Both the position numbers and the translations under genes were made by a program. From Tabrizicola_A sp044377735 (lineage in GTDB: Bacteria > Pseudomonadota > Alphaproteobacteria > Rhodobacterales > Rhodobacteraceae), in the NCBI GenBank assembly GCA_044377735.1, contig JBILYK010000006.1, positions 17,625 to 81,624 on the forward strand: DNA of 64,000 nt, written 5' to 3'. Shown here in pieces: positions 49,742-58,121 of the stretch. Positions within the stretch are counted from its first letter, which is position 1, and the number at the start of each line of letters is the position of its first letter. Under the pieces are notes generated by a model that was not told the DNA's origin, did not search any database, and saw only the letters and a program-made list of their open reading frames with translations.

Positions 49742-50701
49742 ATGGTGGGTGTGATCTTACATGTGCCCAGCGCGGTTTTGGCTGGAAATGGCGGGGGAGA
49801 GCGGTTTTACCACCCGTTCCAGCGCGCCTTGCGTGCACGCGGCATCAAGACGCGTATGGTGCTTCACAGCCGCGAGACGGCGCTGGCCGAGATTGCTGCA
49901 GATAAGGCCTTTCACATCTTTGACCATGGCCGCATCCAGCACCCCCGCGCGCTGAATTCGGCCTCGGCTTACTTGTTGCCGTTTCGCTATCTGGATCCCC
50001 ACGGGGTGCGCGGGTTTTCCTCGCTGGGCGGGGCCAGTTTTGACGCAAGCGAGCATGATCCGGCACAAGCGGCAGCGTTTTTTGCCGCCCTGCAGGCGCG
50101 GTTTGTGGCAGAGCGGATGTCGCGCTATGACCAGCCAGACGAGGTTCTGGACATTCCCAGCCCCTGCATCGCCGTCTTTTTGCAAAGCGAGACGCATCGC
50201 AAGGTGGGCGAGACCTGCCATCTGACCATGCGCCACATGATCAAGGCACTTTTGGCGCGCGATGATCCGCGCGCGATCGTGGTGAAGCCCCATCCACGCG
50301 ATACGGATTTGGACACCTTTGGCTGGCTTGCGCGCAAGGCGAAGAAAGACGCCCGCCTGCACATCTTGCCCGCCAATATCCACGATATGCTGGCGCGGGC
50401 TGATGTGGCGGTGACGATCAATTCGGCGGTTGGGATCGAGGCGATGCTGCACCGCGTGCCGGTTGTTCTGTGCGGATCGGCCGATTTCCACCACATCTGC
50501 GAAACCGTGACGTCGCGTGACGCAATGGACGCGGGCATCCAGCGCGCCGAGGCGCGCAAGGTGACGGGTGATTGGCCGTTTGAAGCCTATCTTCATTGGT
50601 TTTATGGTCAGATGTGCTTTGACCCTACAGCGCCGGATTTTCTGGATCGGTTCATCGCGCGGGTCGCCGGGCAGGGTTATCACCTCTTGCCTGGTCCCTG
50701 A
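49742..50701 (+). CDS. Capsule polysaccharide synthesis-like protein
   Basis: The 319-residue protein resembles the capsule-synthesis (KpsS/KpsC-like) glycosyltransferase fold. It has VVKPHPRDTDL (about residues 180-190), followed by LPANIHDMLARADVAVTINSAVGIEAMLHRVPVVLCGSADFH (about 209-250). The HP and N-S-GIEA motifs match nucleotide-sugar-binding sites in that family. No capsule transport genes are nearby. The start codon has no clear ribosome site, and it lies seven bases after the oxidoreductase, so coupling is probable. Confidence 0.75.
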   Translation: MVGVILHVPSAVLAGNGGGERFYHPFQRALRARGIKTRMVLHSRETALAEIAADKAFHIFDHGRIQHPRALNSASAYLLPFRYLDPHGVRGFSSLGGASFDASEHDPAQAAAFFAALQARFVAERMSRYDQPDEVLDIPSPCIAVFLQSETHRKVGETCHLTMRHMIKALLARDDPRAIVVKPHPRDTDLDTFGWLARKAKKDARLHILPANIHDMLARADVAVTINSAVGIEAMLHRVPVVLCGSADFHHICETVTSRDAMDAGIQRAEARKVTGDWPFEAYLHWFYGQMCFDPTAPDFLDRFIARVAGQGYHLLPGP

Positions 50702-50764
50702 TTTGGTCGGAGGGGCTTGGGCGCTGGGTCACGACGAACGGCGCAAGCCGACGAGGAGGAGTGC

Positions 50765-51391
50765 CTAAATCGGGCTGACAACCGTGCCGCCAGCGGTGCG
50801 GGCGTCTTCAGGGTCATGTGTGACCAAGATCACCGGCAAGTCGCGGGTCTGGGTAAAGACCCAATCGCGGATTTGGGCGCGCAAGGCTTGGTCAAGCCGG
50901 GAGAACGGCTCATCCAGCAACAGCGCCAGCGGTTCCGCCAAAAGCGTCCGCGCCAGTGCCACGCGGGCGCGTTGTCCGCCCGACAGGCTGGCCGGATCGC
51001 GGGGGCCAAAGCCAGACAGATCCATGTGCTCCAAGGCTTGCTCGATCTGCGCTTGCCGGTGCGCGCGGCTGCCGCCGGGGCGCAGGCCAAAGCCAAGGTT
51101 TTGGGCAACCGACAGATGTGGAAAAAGCACATCATCTTGAAACAAAAGTCCAATGCGGCGCTGGGACGTTGGCAGGTTGGTGATGTCTTGCCCGTTCAGA
51201 AGCACCCGGCCCGTCATCTGAAACACGGGCGGCAGCGCGCCAATCAGGGCCGCCAGCAGTGTGGATTTGCCACTGCCCGAAGGGCCCATCACCGTCAGAA
51301 CCTGACCAGGGCGGACGGTGGCCGTCAGCTCAACCAGTGGGGTGCCTGCACGGGTAATCTGCAGGGCATCAAGGGTCAGGCCGGTCGTCAT
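50765..51391 (-). CDS. ynjD: ABC transporter ATP-binding protein, YnjD-like
   Basis: The 208-residue ATPase has Walker A GPSGSGKST (about residue 36), Q-loop FQDDVLFPHLSV, LSGGQRARVALARTLL (about 137) and LLLDEPFSRLDQALR, with switch His in VTHDPEDA. Its short length and partner genes match YnjD of the YnjBCD importer. The ATG overlaps the ynjC stop by four bases. Substrate unknown. Confidence 0.85.
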   Translation of the reverse strand: MTTGLTLDALQITRAGTPLVELTATVRPGQVLTVMGPSGSGKSTLLAALIGALPPVFQMTGRVLLNGQDITNLPTSQRRIGLLFQDDVLFPHLSVAQNLGFGLRPGGSRAHRQAQIEQALEHMDLSGFGPRDPASLSGGQRARVALARTLLAEPLALLLDEPFSRLDQALRAQIRDWVFTQTRDLPVILVTHDPEDARTAGGTVVSPI

Positions 51392-53079
51392 CCGGGAACG
51401 CTCCGTTCAGCCAGCATTGCGCGGCGGTTGCGGAAGATCAAACGCGGCAGGATCAACGCAAGGGCAAAGCCCAAGGCGGGCAGCGCCATCTGCAAAAGCG
51501 CGGTCGCCCCGATCAGGCGGCGGTTGCCGCCCGATGACAGCGCCACGGCTTCGGTTGTCAGCGTTTCCACCCGGCCACCACCCAGCATCAGCGTCGGCAG
51601 GTACTGACCGACGGACACTGCCACCCCCACAGCCAGCGCGGTCAGCATCGGGGCCAGCAGCATCGGCAGTCGCAGGTGCCAGAAGATGCGGGCAGGCCGC
51701 GTGCCCATGGCGGCCGCGGCAAGGCCAATCCGTGTGTCCCAGCCGCGAAAGGCTGGTGCCAGGGACAGCCAGACATAGGGCAGCACAAAGATCAGATGTG
51801 CCGCAGCCACCGTGAGGATGCTGCCCTTGGCGCCCAGATGCAGCGCCATGACTTGCAGGCCGGGCAAAAACGCGACTTGCGGCATGATGAGGGGCAGGTA
51901 GATCAGCCAAGGCATGCCAACCGGGCGGCCACGCCGGGATTCGGCCTCAAGCGCCGCCAGGACCAGCGCCAGCGCCCCAAGGCTTGCGGCCAGTGCAATT
52001 GTAAGGGTGGTCAGGCTTTGGTGGGCGAGGTCAGGCGTGGCCTTGACCCAAGTCTGCAGGCTCAGGCTTTGCGGCAGGGCGTCGGGAAACTGCCACAGCC
52101 CGGCGAAGGACCACAAGGTCAGCCCCGTCATGCCCGCGAACAGGCCAAAGGCGATCAGGCCTGCAATGGCAGCAGCAATTCCAGCCATGGGCGCATCAAG
52201 CGCGCGGGCCCGCGCACCGCGCAGAGCCAGTGCCGGGATCAGCGGCGCGAGCATGCGCTCGGCCCCAAGCCACAACACCAGCGTTGCCGTGACCAGCGCC
52301 AGTTGCACCAAGGCTCCGGCGGCGGCTGTGGACAGATGCGCGAGGTTGGGCGCGCCCATCCAGTCGGTGATCTGCACCGCCAAGGTGGGTGGCAGCGTTG
52401 GGCCAAGGATCATCGCCATATCCACATTGGTCATGCCATAAGCCAGAACAGCAAAGCAGGGCAGGCGCAGTCCAGCATAGAGGGCGGGCAGGGTCGACAG
52501 CACAAACCCCATGACCCGGCCATAGCCAAGGCTCGCAGCGATCTGGCCGCGCCGGGCGGTGTCAGTCTGCGGCAAGATGGCCAGCGCCATGAGCATCAGG
52601 AAGGGCACTTCCTTGGCCACCAGCCCCAGCGTCAGGGCGACACCCATCGGGTCGTTCAGGATCAAGAGATCAGGCGGGGTGTCCCAGCCGGTGGCCCAAG
52701 GCGAGACAAGACGCACCAGCCATCCGGAAGGTGCCAGCAGAAAGGCCAGCCCAAGGGCGGCAGCGGCATGTGGCAGTGCCAAAAGGGGTGACAGGGCACG
52801 GCGAAAGGCCACGAATCCGCGCCGGTCATGCAGGGCAGCAATCATCAGGATGGTGGTCGCCAAAGCCGCCAGTGTCGAGATCAGACCCGTGCCAAAGGAC
52901 AAGGCGAGCGCTCGCGGCAGGCCGGGCCACTGGACAAGTGCGGCAAAGCCGTGGCCTGACACCGCAGGGGCCAGCGTCCCGGCCAATCCTGCCGCGATGG
53001 GCAGCGCCAGCCCGACCAACATCAGGCCGGGTGCAAGGGCCAACAACCCCAAGGCAAGGGACCTGCCCGAAAGGCTCAC
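51388..53079 (-). CDS. ynjC: ABC transporter fused double permease, YnjC-like
   Basis: The 563-residue protein holds two permease domains in one chain, about twelve helices. Each has a loop such as RRGQIAASLGYGRVMGFVLSTLPAL (first half) and RIGLAAAAMGTRPARIFWHLRLPML (second half). This fusion resembles ThiP/YnjC. The start was placed at GTG 53079 because it overlaps the ynjB stop as GTGA, a coupling overlap; the open frame to 53106 would overlap by 31 bases. Confidence 0.85.
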   Translation of the reverse strand: MSLSGRSLALGLLALAPGLMLVGLALPIAAGLAGTLAPAVSGHGFAALVQWPGLPRALALSFGTGLISTLAALATTILMIAALHDRRGFVAFRRALSPLLALPHAAAALGLAFLLAPSGWLVRLVSPWATGWDTPPDLLILNDPMGVALTLGLVAKEVPFLMLMALAILPQTDTARRGQIAASLGYGRVMGFVLSTLPALYAGLRLPCFAVLAYGMTNVDMAMILGPTLPPTLAVQITDWMGAPNLAHLSTAAAGALVQLALVTATLVLWLGAERMLAPLIPALALRGARARALDAPMAGIAAAIAGLIAFGLFAGMTGLTLWSFAGLWQFPDALPQSLSLQTWVKATPDLAHQSLTTLTIALAASLGALALVLAALEAESRRGRPVGMPWLIYLPLIMPQVAFLPGLQVMALHLGAKGSILTVAAAHLIFVLPYVWLSLAPAFRGWDTRIGLAAAAMGTRPARIFWHLRLPMLLAPMLTALAVGVAVSVGQYLPTLMLGGGRVETLTTEAVALSSGGNRRLIGATALLQMALPALGFALALILPRLIFRNRRAMLAERSVPG

Positions 53080-54290
53080 TGTGCGACGCCGTAGCGCTGC
53101 GCCCAATCCTCGGCGATCTTGACCATCCAGCTGGCATGCGGCTCCAAGAGCACCGGGCCCAGATCGGCGGGCGACAACGTGGCCGGGCCAAGGCTCAGTG
53201 CATCGAACCGGGCGCGGTCATCGGGTGCAAGGGCCGTGAGGTTGAGCACGGTCTGAAAGCCCAAGGTCGCAGGATCTTGCGCGGCGGCCTGAATCGCTGG
53301 ATCAAGGATCAGATTGGCGATCACCTGCGCGCCGGCCTGATGGGCTGCGTTGAAGGGAATGGCGACGAAGCTTGCATTGCCGATGGTGCCGCCCTCGAGC
53401 ACGAAGGTGCGGATGGTGTCGGGCAGGGTACCTGCCGCGATCTCGGCACTTGCACGGCCGGGGTTGAAGGCAAAGGAAATACCGATCTCACCGTCAGCCA
53501 GAAGCTGTCCCAAGGCCGGCTCATTTTCCGCAAACACCTTTGCTTGCCGCCAGAGGCTGGGGTGGATGTCATCAAGGAAGGCCCAAAGCGGGGCCACCGT
53601 CGCCTCGTAGGTTGCGGAGTCAATCGGGGCTTGCATGACGCTTGGATCGGCAAGTGTGCCGTGCAGAACCTGCTTGAGAAAGGTCATTCCCAGATAATCG
53701 GGCGGCTGGGGATAGGTGAAGCGACCGGGGTTGGTCTTGATCCAGTCTTGCAGGGCGACAAGCGTTTCGGGCGGGGTGGGCAGCGTGGCGCTGTCATGTT
53801 CAAAGACCAGCTGCGCCATGGCCCAAGGAGATTCGAAGCCTTCCGTTGGCAAGGTAAAGTCGGTGACCGTGGCGGGTTTGCCCACGCTGTCGACCAAAGG
53901 CCAGTTCGGCAGCGACTCGGCAAAGGGGCCAAACAACAGGCCCTGCGCCTTCATGGCCGCGAAATTCTCGCCGTTGATCCAGATCAGATCGACCGCGCCG
54001 CCACTGGTTTGACCTGCATCACGCTCGGCCAGCACGCGCGCCACCGCGTCGGCGGTGGAGGCGAGTTTGACATGTTCCAGCGCCACCCCGTGGCGCGCCT
54101 GCGCTTCGGCACCGATGAAGGCGATAAAATCGTTGATCTTGGGATCTCCGCCCCAAGCATGCCAATAGACGGTCTGGCCTTTTGCCTTGGCCAGAATGGC
54201 GTCCCAATCACTGGCAAACGCGATCCGGGGGCCAACCGCCATAAGGGCCAGTGTGGAAAGCGCGGTCTTGCCAAAGGAGCGGCGGTTCAT
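53076..54290 (-). CDS. ynjB: ABC transporter substrate-binding protein, YnjB-like
   Basis: The 404-residue protein starts with a twin-arginine-like signal (MNRRSFGKTALSTLALMA, RRSFGK), implying export possibly folded, perhaps with cofactor. The mature part has TVYWHAWGGDPKINDFIAFI (about 40-59) and VDLIWINGENFAAMKAQGLLFGP (about 105), typical of YnjB. It is first in the ynjB-ynjC-ynjD operon and divergent from the CDP-alcohol phosphatidyltransferase. The ligand is unknown. Confidence 0.85.
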   Translation of the reverse strand: MNRRSFGKTALSTLALMAVGPRIAFASDWDAILAKAKGQTVYWHAWGGDPKINDFIAFIGAEAQARHGVALEHVKLASTADAVARVLAERDAGQTSGGAVDLIWINGENFAAMKAQGLLFGPFAESLPNWPLVDSVGKPATVTDFTLPTEGFESPWAMAQLVFEHDSATLPTPPETLVALQDWIKTNPGRFTYPQPPDYLGMTFLKQVLHGTLADPSVMQAPIDSATYEATVAPLWAFLDDIHPSLWRQAKVFAENEPALGQLLADGEIGISFAFNPGRASAEIAAGTLPDTIRTFVLEGGTIGNASFVAIPFNAAHQAGAQVIANLILDPAIQAAAQDPATLGFQTVLNLTALAPDDRARFDALSLGPATLSPADLGPVLLEPHASWMVKIAEDWAQRYGVAQ

Positions 54291-54380
54291 GGTAACCCCT
54301 GTCTGAACTGTGATCGGCTAAGGGATAGGCGGGGCGCGCCTGTGCTGGCAAGCTGTCATACGCAAACGTGAGGGGTTGGG

Positions 54381-54986
54381 ATGCTGGATTCGAAGATAAG
54401 GCCGTGGATCGAGGGCCCACTCAACTGGGCGGGAGAGATCCTGGCCAAGCGCGGCATCTCGGCCCATGTCGTCACGCTTTTTGGCCTGTTCATGGGGCTG
54501 CTTGCGGCGGGCATGCTGGCTGTGGGTTTGCCGGGAGGTCTCGCACTCGTGCCCTTACTGATCGGGCGTCTGGCCGATGGGATTGATGGCGCCGTGGCGC
54601 GGGCCACCGAGAAGACCGATTTCGGCGGGCTTTTGGATATTGTCTGTGATTTCGTGTTTTACGCCGCCATTCCCTTGGCCTTTGCCTTGCGCGATGATGG
54701 CAATGCGCTGGCGGCCGCCTTTCTTTTGGCCGCCTTCTACATCAACGGGGCCTCATTCTTGGGCTACGCGATCATGGCTGAAAAGCGCGGGATTGAGACG
54801 CAGGCGCAGGGAGAAAAGTCGCTGTATTACTCGGCAGGGCTTTTGGAGGGTGCGGAAACGATTGGATTTTTCGTCATCCTGTGCCTGTGGCCCGCGGCTT
54901 TTGGACCCCTTGCTGTGATCTTTGGCGTCTTGTGTTTCTTGACCACCGGGGCGCGGATTGCCTTGGCGCGGCGGGTGTTCAGCTAA
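54381..54986 (+). CDS. ynjF: CDP-alcohol phosphatidyltransferase, YnjF-like
   Basis: The 201-residue membrane protein has about six helices and the full family motif D-x2-D-G-x2-A-R-x8-G-x3-D-x3-D: DGIDGAVARATEKTDFGGLL then DIVCD (about residues 68-92). It is the YnjF type, distinct from pssA at 47.9 kb; the alcohol acceptor is not known. It is divergent from ynjBCD, the same association as in the enterobacterial ynjABCDEF region (known). No rhodanese-like YnjE is adjacent here. Confidence 0.85.
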   Translation: MLDSKIRPWIEGPLNWAGEILAKRGISAHVVTLFGLFMGLLAAGMLAVGLPGGLALVPLLIGRLADGIDGAVARATEKTDFGGLLDIVCDFVFYAAIPLAFALRDDGNALAAAFLLAAFYINGASFLGYAIMAEKRGIETQAQGEKSLYYSAGLLEGAETIGFFVILCLWPAAFGPLAVIFGVLCFLTTGARIALARRVFS

Positions 54987-55040
54987 CTGCCCCTGTGCTG
55001 CGCGATTACAGCGGGCAGTCATGCAAAAAACGCGCGTGCC

Positions 55041-55069
55041 CTTGCAGCCCCCGGCGCGCGACACTAAGA
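55041..55069 (+). promoter_or_regulatory. Candidate heat-shock promoter of clpP
   Basis: CTTG (55041-55044), a 17-base spacer and CACTAAG (55062-55068) resemble the alphaproteobacterial RpoH promoter layout. It lies about 55 bases upstream of the clpP start and clpP is a classic heat-shock gene. The -10 match is imperfect. Confidence 0.35.
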
Positions 55070-55122
55070 CTCTGGCAAGTATCGCGCGATAAAGCTTCGA
55101 ACTCGAGACAGGCAGGTTTGAC

Positions 55123-55752
55123 ATGATAGATCCGGTTTCCACTTTTTACAACTTCATCATCCCGACGGTCGAGGAGACTTCGGCGCGCGGTTCCATCCGC
55201 TATGACATCTTTTCGCGCCTTCTGAAGGAGCGGATCATTTTCGTCGCAGGCCCCGTGCATGACGAAATGGCCACAGTGATCGTCGCGCAGCTCTTGTTCC
55301 TTGAGGCCGAAAACCCGTCGAAAGAAATCTCGATGTATATCAACTCGCCCGGCGGCGTGGTGACCTCTGGCATGTCGATCTATGACACGATGCAATACAT
55401 CAAGCCCAAGGTCTCGACCGTTTGCATTGGTCAGGCGGCGTCGATGGGCAGCCTGCTGTTGACCGCTGGTGAAAAGGGTATGCGGTTCTCGCTGCCCAAC
55501 AGCCGCATCATGGTGCACCAGCCCTCGGGCGGCTATCGGGGGCAAGCGACCGATATACTGATTCATGCCCGTGAGACGGAGCGTCTGAAGCAGCGACTGA
55601 ACGAGGTTTATGTCAAGCACACCGGCAATGACTATGAAAAAGTCGTCGGCGCGCTGGAGCGTGACAACTTCATGTCTGCCGAAGAGGCCAAGGATTGGGG
55701 CCTGATCGATGAAATCGTGGCGCCGCGCGACAAATCTGACGCCGTAGCGTAA
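55123..55752 (+). CDS. clpP: ATP-dependent Clp protease proteolytic subunit
   Basis: The 209-residue serine protease forms the tetradecameric chamber fed by ClpX. Catalytic Ser is in CIGQAASMGSLLL (about residue 104), His in IMVHQPSGGYRG (about 129) and Asp near HTGNDYEKV (about 178). The N-terminus has the hydrophobic YNFIIPTVEE segment before the mature core. It is followed by clpX 115 bases downstream, after a hairpin. Confidence 0.97.
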   Translation: MIDPVSTFYNFIIPTVEETSARGSIRYDIFSRLLKERIIFVAGPVHDEMATVIVAQLLFLEAENPSKEISMYINSPGGVVTSGMSIYDTMQYIKPKVSTVCIGQAASMGSLLLTAGEKGMRFSLPNSRIMVHQPSGGYRGQATDILIHARETERLKQRLNEVYVKHTGNDYEKVVGALERDNFMSAEEAKDWGLIDEIVAPRDKSDAVA

Positions 55753-55764
55753 CGATGGTGCTTT

Positions 55765-55789
55765 CCCCCCGAGGCCAATCCTTGGGGGG
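55765..55789 (+). terminator. Attenuator-like hairpin between clpP and clpX
   Basis: CCCCCCGAGG (55765-55774), loop CCAAT, CCTTGGGGGG (55780-55789) is a 10-bp stem with one G-T pair, followed by ATTTCTGG. With a weak T-stretch it may partially stop clpP transcription and set the clpP:clpX ratio. Confidence 0.5.
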
Positions 55790-55867
55790 ATTTCTGGTTG
55801 TGAAGGTCTGGGGGTTGTCCTAGACTTCCCGTGATAGCCCGGTGACGGGGATTGGCAGAGGATACCC

Positions 55868-57133
55868 ATGGCAACGAATTCGGGCAGCGACAGCAAAAAT
55901 ACACTTTATTGCTCCTTCTGCGGCAAAAGCCAGCATGAGGTGCGCAAGCTGATCGCAGGACCGACCGTGTTCATCTGCGATGAATGTGTCGAGCTGTGCA
56001 TGGACATCATCCGCGAGGAAACAAAGACTACCGGGTTGAAGGCCACCGATGGCGTGCCGACCCCGCGTGATATTTGCAAAGTGCTGGATGACTATGTGAT
56101 CGGTCAGGAACACGCAAAGCGCGTGCTGTCTGTGGCCGTGCACAACCACTACAAGCGGTTGAACCATTCCTCCAAGACTGACATCGAACTGTCGAAATCC
56201 AACATCCTGCTGATCGGCCCCACGGGGTGCGGCAAGACCTTGCTTGCACAGACGCTGGCGCGAATTCTGGACGTGCCCTTCACCATGGCCGACGCCACCA
56301 CGCTGACTGAGGCGGGTTACGTCGGTGAGGATGTAGAAAACATAATCCTCAAGCTGCTGCAGGCCAGCGAATACAACGTCGAACGCGCGCAGCGTGGCAT
56401 TGTCTATATCGACGAGGTCGACAAGATCACCCGCAAGTCGGACAACCCCTCAATCACCCGCGATGTTTCGGGCGAGGGCGTGCAGCAGGCGCTTTTGAAG
56501 ATCATGGAAGGTACCGTGGCAAGTGTACCGCCGCAGGGTGGGCGCAAGCATCCGCAGCAGGAATTCCTGCAGGTGGACACCACCAACATCCTCTTCGTCT
56601 GTGGCGGGGCCTTTGCGGGTCTGGAAAAGATCATCGCGCACCGCAACAAAGGTTCGGGCATCGGCTTTGGCGCTGATGTGAAAGACCCCGATGCACGCGG
56701 CGTTGGAGAGCTTTTCAAAGAGCTTGAGCCGGAAGATCTGTTGAAATTCGGCCTTATCCCGGAATTTGTCGGTCGCCTTCCGGTGATCGCGACCTTGACC
56801 GATCTGGACGAGGCGGCACTGATCATCATCCTGACCGAGCCGAAGAATGCTTTGGTCAAGCAATACCAGCGCCTGTTCGAGATTGAAGGCGTTAAGCTAA
56901 CTTTCACCACCGATGCACTGTCGGCCATTGCCAAGCGCGCGATCAAGCGCAAGACTGGTGCACGTGGCCTGCGGTCGATCATGGAAGACATCCTTCTCGA
57001 CACGATGTTCGAACTGCCGGGCATGGAAGGCGTCGAAGAGATTGTTGTCAATGAAGAGGCGGTCAACAACGGCGCCAAGCCCTTGATCGTGCACACCGAA
57101 GCTAAGGCCAAAGAACCCGCAGCAGCGGGCTGA
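55868..57133 (+). CDS. clpX: ATP-dependent Clp protease ATP-binding subunit ClpX
   Basis: The 421-residue AAA+ unfoldase has the N-terminal zinc domain (CSFCGK and CDECVELC, about residues 15-45), Walker A GPTGCGKTLLAQ (about 119-130), Walker B VYIDEVDKI (about 180), the pore loop GYVG region, and sensor-2 GARGLRSIMEDILLD (about 365). It selects SsrA-tagged and regulatory substrates, in alphaproteobacteria including CtrA. A strong terminator follows. Confidence 0.98.
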   Translation: MATNSGSDSKNTLYCSFCGKSQHEVRKLIAGPTVFICDECVELCMDIIREETKTTGLKATDGVPTPRDICKVLDDYVIGQEHAKRVLSVAVHNHYKRLNHSSKTDIELSKSNILLIGPTGCGKTLLAQTLARILDVPFTMADATTLTEAGYVGEDVENIILKLLQASEYNVERAQRGIVYIDEVDKITRKSDNPSITRDVSGEGVQQALLKIMEGTVASVPPQGGRKHPQQEFLQVDTTNILFVCGGAFAGLEKIIAHRNKGSGIGFGADVKDPDARGVGELFKELEPEDLLKFGLIPEFVGRLPVIATLTDLDEAALIIILTEPKNALVKQYQRLFEIEGVKLTFTTDALSAIAKRAIKRKTGARGLRSIMEDILLDTMFELPGMEGVEEIVVNEEAVNNGAKPLIVHTEAKAKEPAAAG

Positions 57134-57158
57134 CCGGGGCGAAAAGTTATTCAAAAAA

Positions 57159-57181
57159 GCGGGTCTTTGACCCGCTTTTTT
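57159..57181 (+). terminator. Rho-independent terminator of clpX
   Basis: GCGGGTC (57159-57165), loop TTT, GACCCGC (57169-57175) followed by TTTTTT (57176-57181), and preceded by AAAAAA (57153-57158), which extends the stem. This is a textbook terminator that can act on both strands. Confidence 0.95.
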
Positions 57182-57279
57182 CATTGGTTTACCAGCGACT
57201 CTTTGCGCTTCGCCGCCAACTCCTCTGGACCTTGGCCCACCTTTCGGCCATATCAGGGCAAACGACCCCGGAGGCCATG

Positions 57280-57654
57280 ATGAATTTCCTTCTTCGCCTG
57301 TTGACTTGGTGGAACGGCCAGACGCTGGGCACCCAGATTTTCACTGCCCGCAAGGGCGTACGTGTGGGCGAGGATGATCAGGGCAACATCTTTTATCAAA
57401 CCCGCGACAGCAAACGCCGCTGGGTTATCTACAACGGCGAGTCTGAGGCATCGCGGGTGTCGCCCGACTGGCACGGCTGGCTGCATTTCACTTGGGATGA
57501 ACCGCCGACCAAGGCACCGCTCAAGCACAAGGCTTGGGAAAAGCCGCATCAGGAAAACCTGACCGGCACAGCCGCCGCCTATGCCCCGACCGGTTCGATC
57601 CGCGGCGGTGCGCCAGTGGCGCGCGCCGATTACGAGGCGTGGCAGCCCGAGTAA
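57280..57654 (+). CDS. Complex I accessory protein, NDUFA12/B17.2 family
   Basis: The 124-residue protein matches the alphaproteobacterial NDUFA12 subunit of NADH:ubiquinone oxidoreductase. It has LLTWWNGQTLGTQIFTARKG, then KRRWVIYNGESEASRVSPDWHGWLHFT (split across residues about 44-70) and a conserved WEKPHQENLTGT (about 85). Two ATGs are adjacent, 57277 and 57280; the second has GGAGG at five bases and is preferred. It heads a run NDUFA12-mlaD-DUF2155 with overlapping codons. Confidence 0.93.
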   Translation: MNFLLRLLTWWNGQTLGTQIFTARKGVRVGEDDQGNIFYQTRDSKRRWVIYNGESEASRVSPDWHGWLHFTWDEPPTKAPLKHKAWEKPHQENLTGTAAAYAPTGSIRGGAPVARADYEAWQPE

Positions 57655-58121
57655 TGGCTGAAAATCGCGCAGAGATTCTGGCAGGCGCTGCGGTTTTGGC
57701 CGCAGCCATCGGCTTTTTGGCATGGTCGGTGGGTGGTGGCACTCTGACCGGCGGGGCGGACAGCTATCAGCTGACGGCTTCGTTCCGCTCGGCCGAAGGG
57801 GTTCGGACCGGGTCGGATGTGCGGCTTGCCGGTGTGAAGGTGGGCACCATCACAGCGCTGACACTGAACCCCGAGACCTATCACGCCGATGCCGTGATCG
57901 AGGTGGATGCGGCGGTGAAATTGCCGACGGATTCTGCGATCTTGATTTCGTCCGAAGGGCTTTTGGGCGGCAACTTCATCGAACTTGTGCCCGGAGGTGC
58001 TGAAGAGGTGCTGGTGTCGGGCGATGAGATTGAAGATACCCAAGGTGCGGTCAGCCTGCTGACGCTTTTGATGAAATGGGTCGGCAGCAGCGGTGAGGAT
58101 GCCGCCGGTGCAGCACCATGA
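57654..58121 (+). CDS. mlaD: MCE-domain lipid transport protein MlaD
   Basis: The 155-residue protein has one N-terminal transmembrane helix (about residues 8-26) and an MCE domain (about 40-120) with GVRTGSDVRLAGVKVGTI and SEGLLGGNFIELVPGG. MlaD is the periplasmic hexamer of the MlaFEDB phospholipid transporter. The other mla genes are not in the window, although family clusters often hold this gene beside NDUFA12 in alphaproteobacteria. Its ATG overlaps the preceding TAA. Confidence 0.92.
   Translation: MAENRAEILAGAAVLAAAIGFLAWSVGGGTLTGGADSYQLTASFRSAEGVRTGSDVRLAGVKVGTITALTLNPETYHADAVIEVDAAVKLPTDSAILISSEGLLGGNFIELVPGGAEEVLVSGDEIEDTQGAVSLLTLLMKWVGSSGEDAAGAAP

Noticed and set aside
51676..54371. 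Two long forward ORFs over ynjC and ynjB
   Set aside because: Shadow frames, low complexity, antisense to conserved transporter genes.
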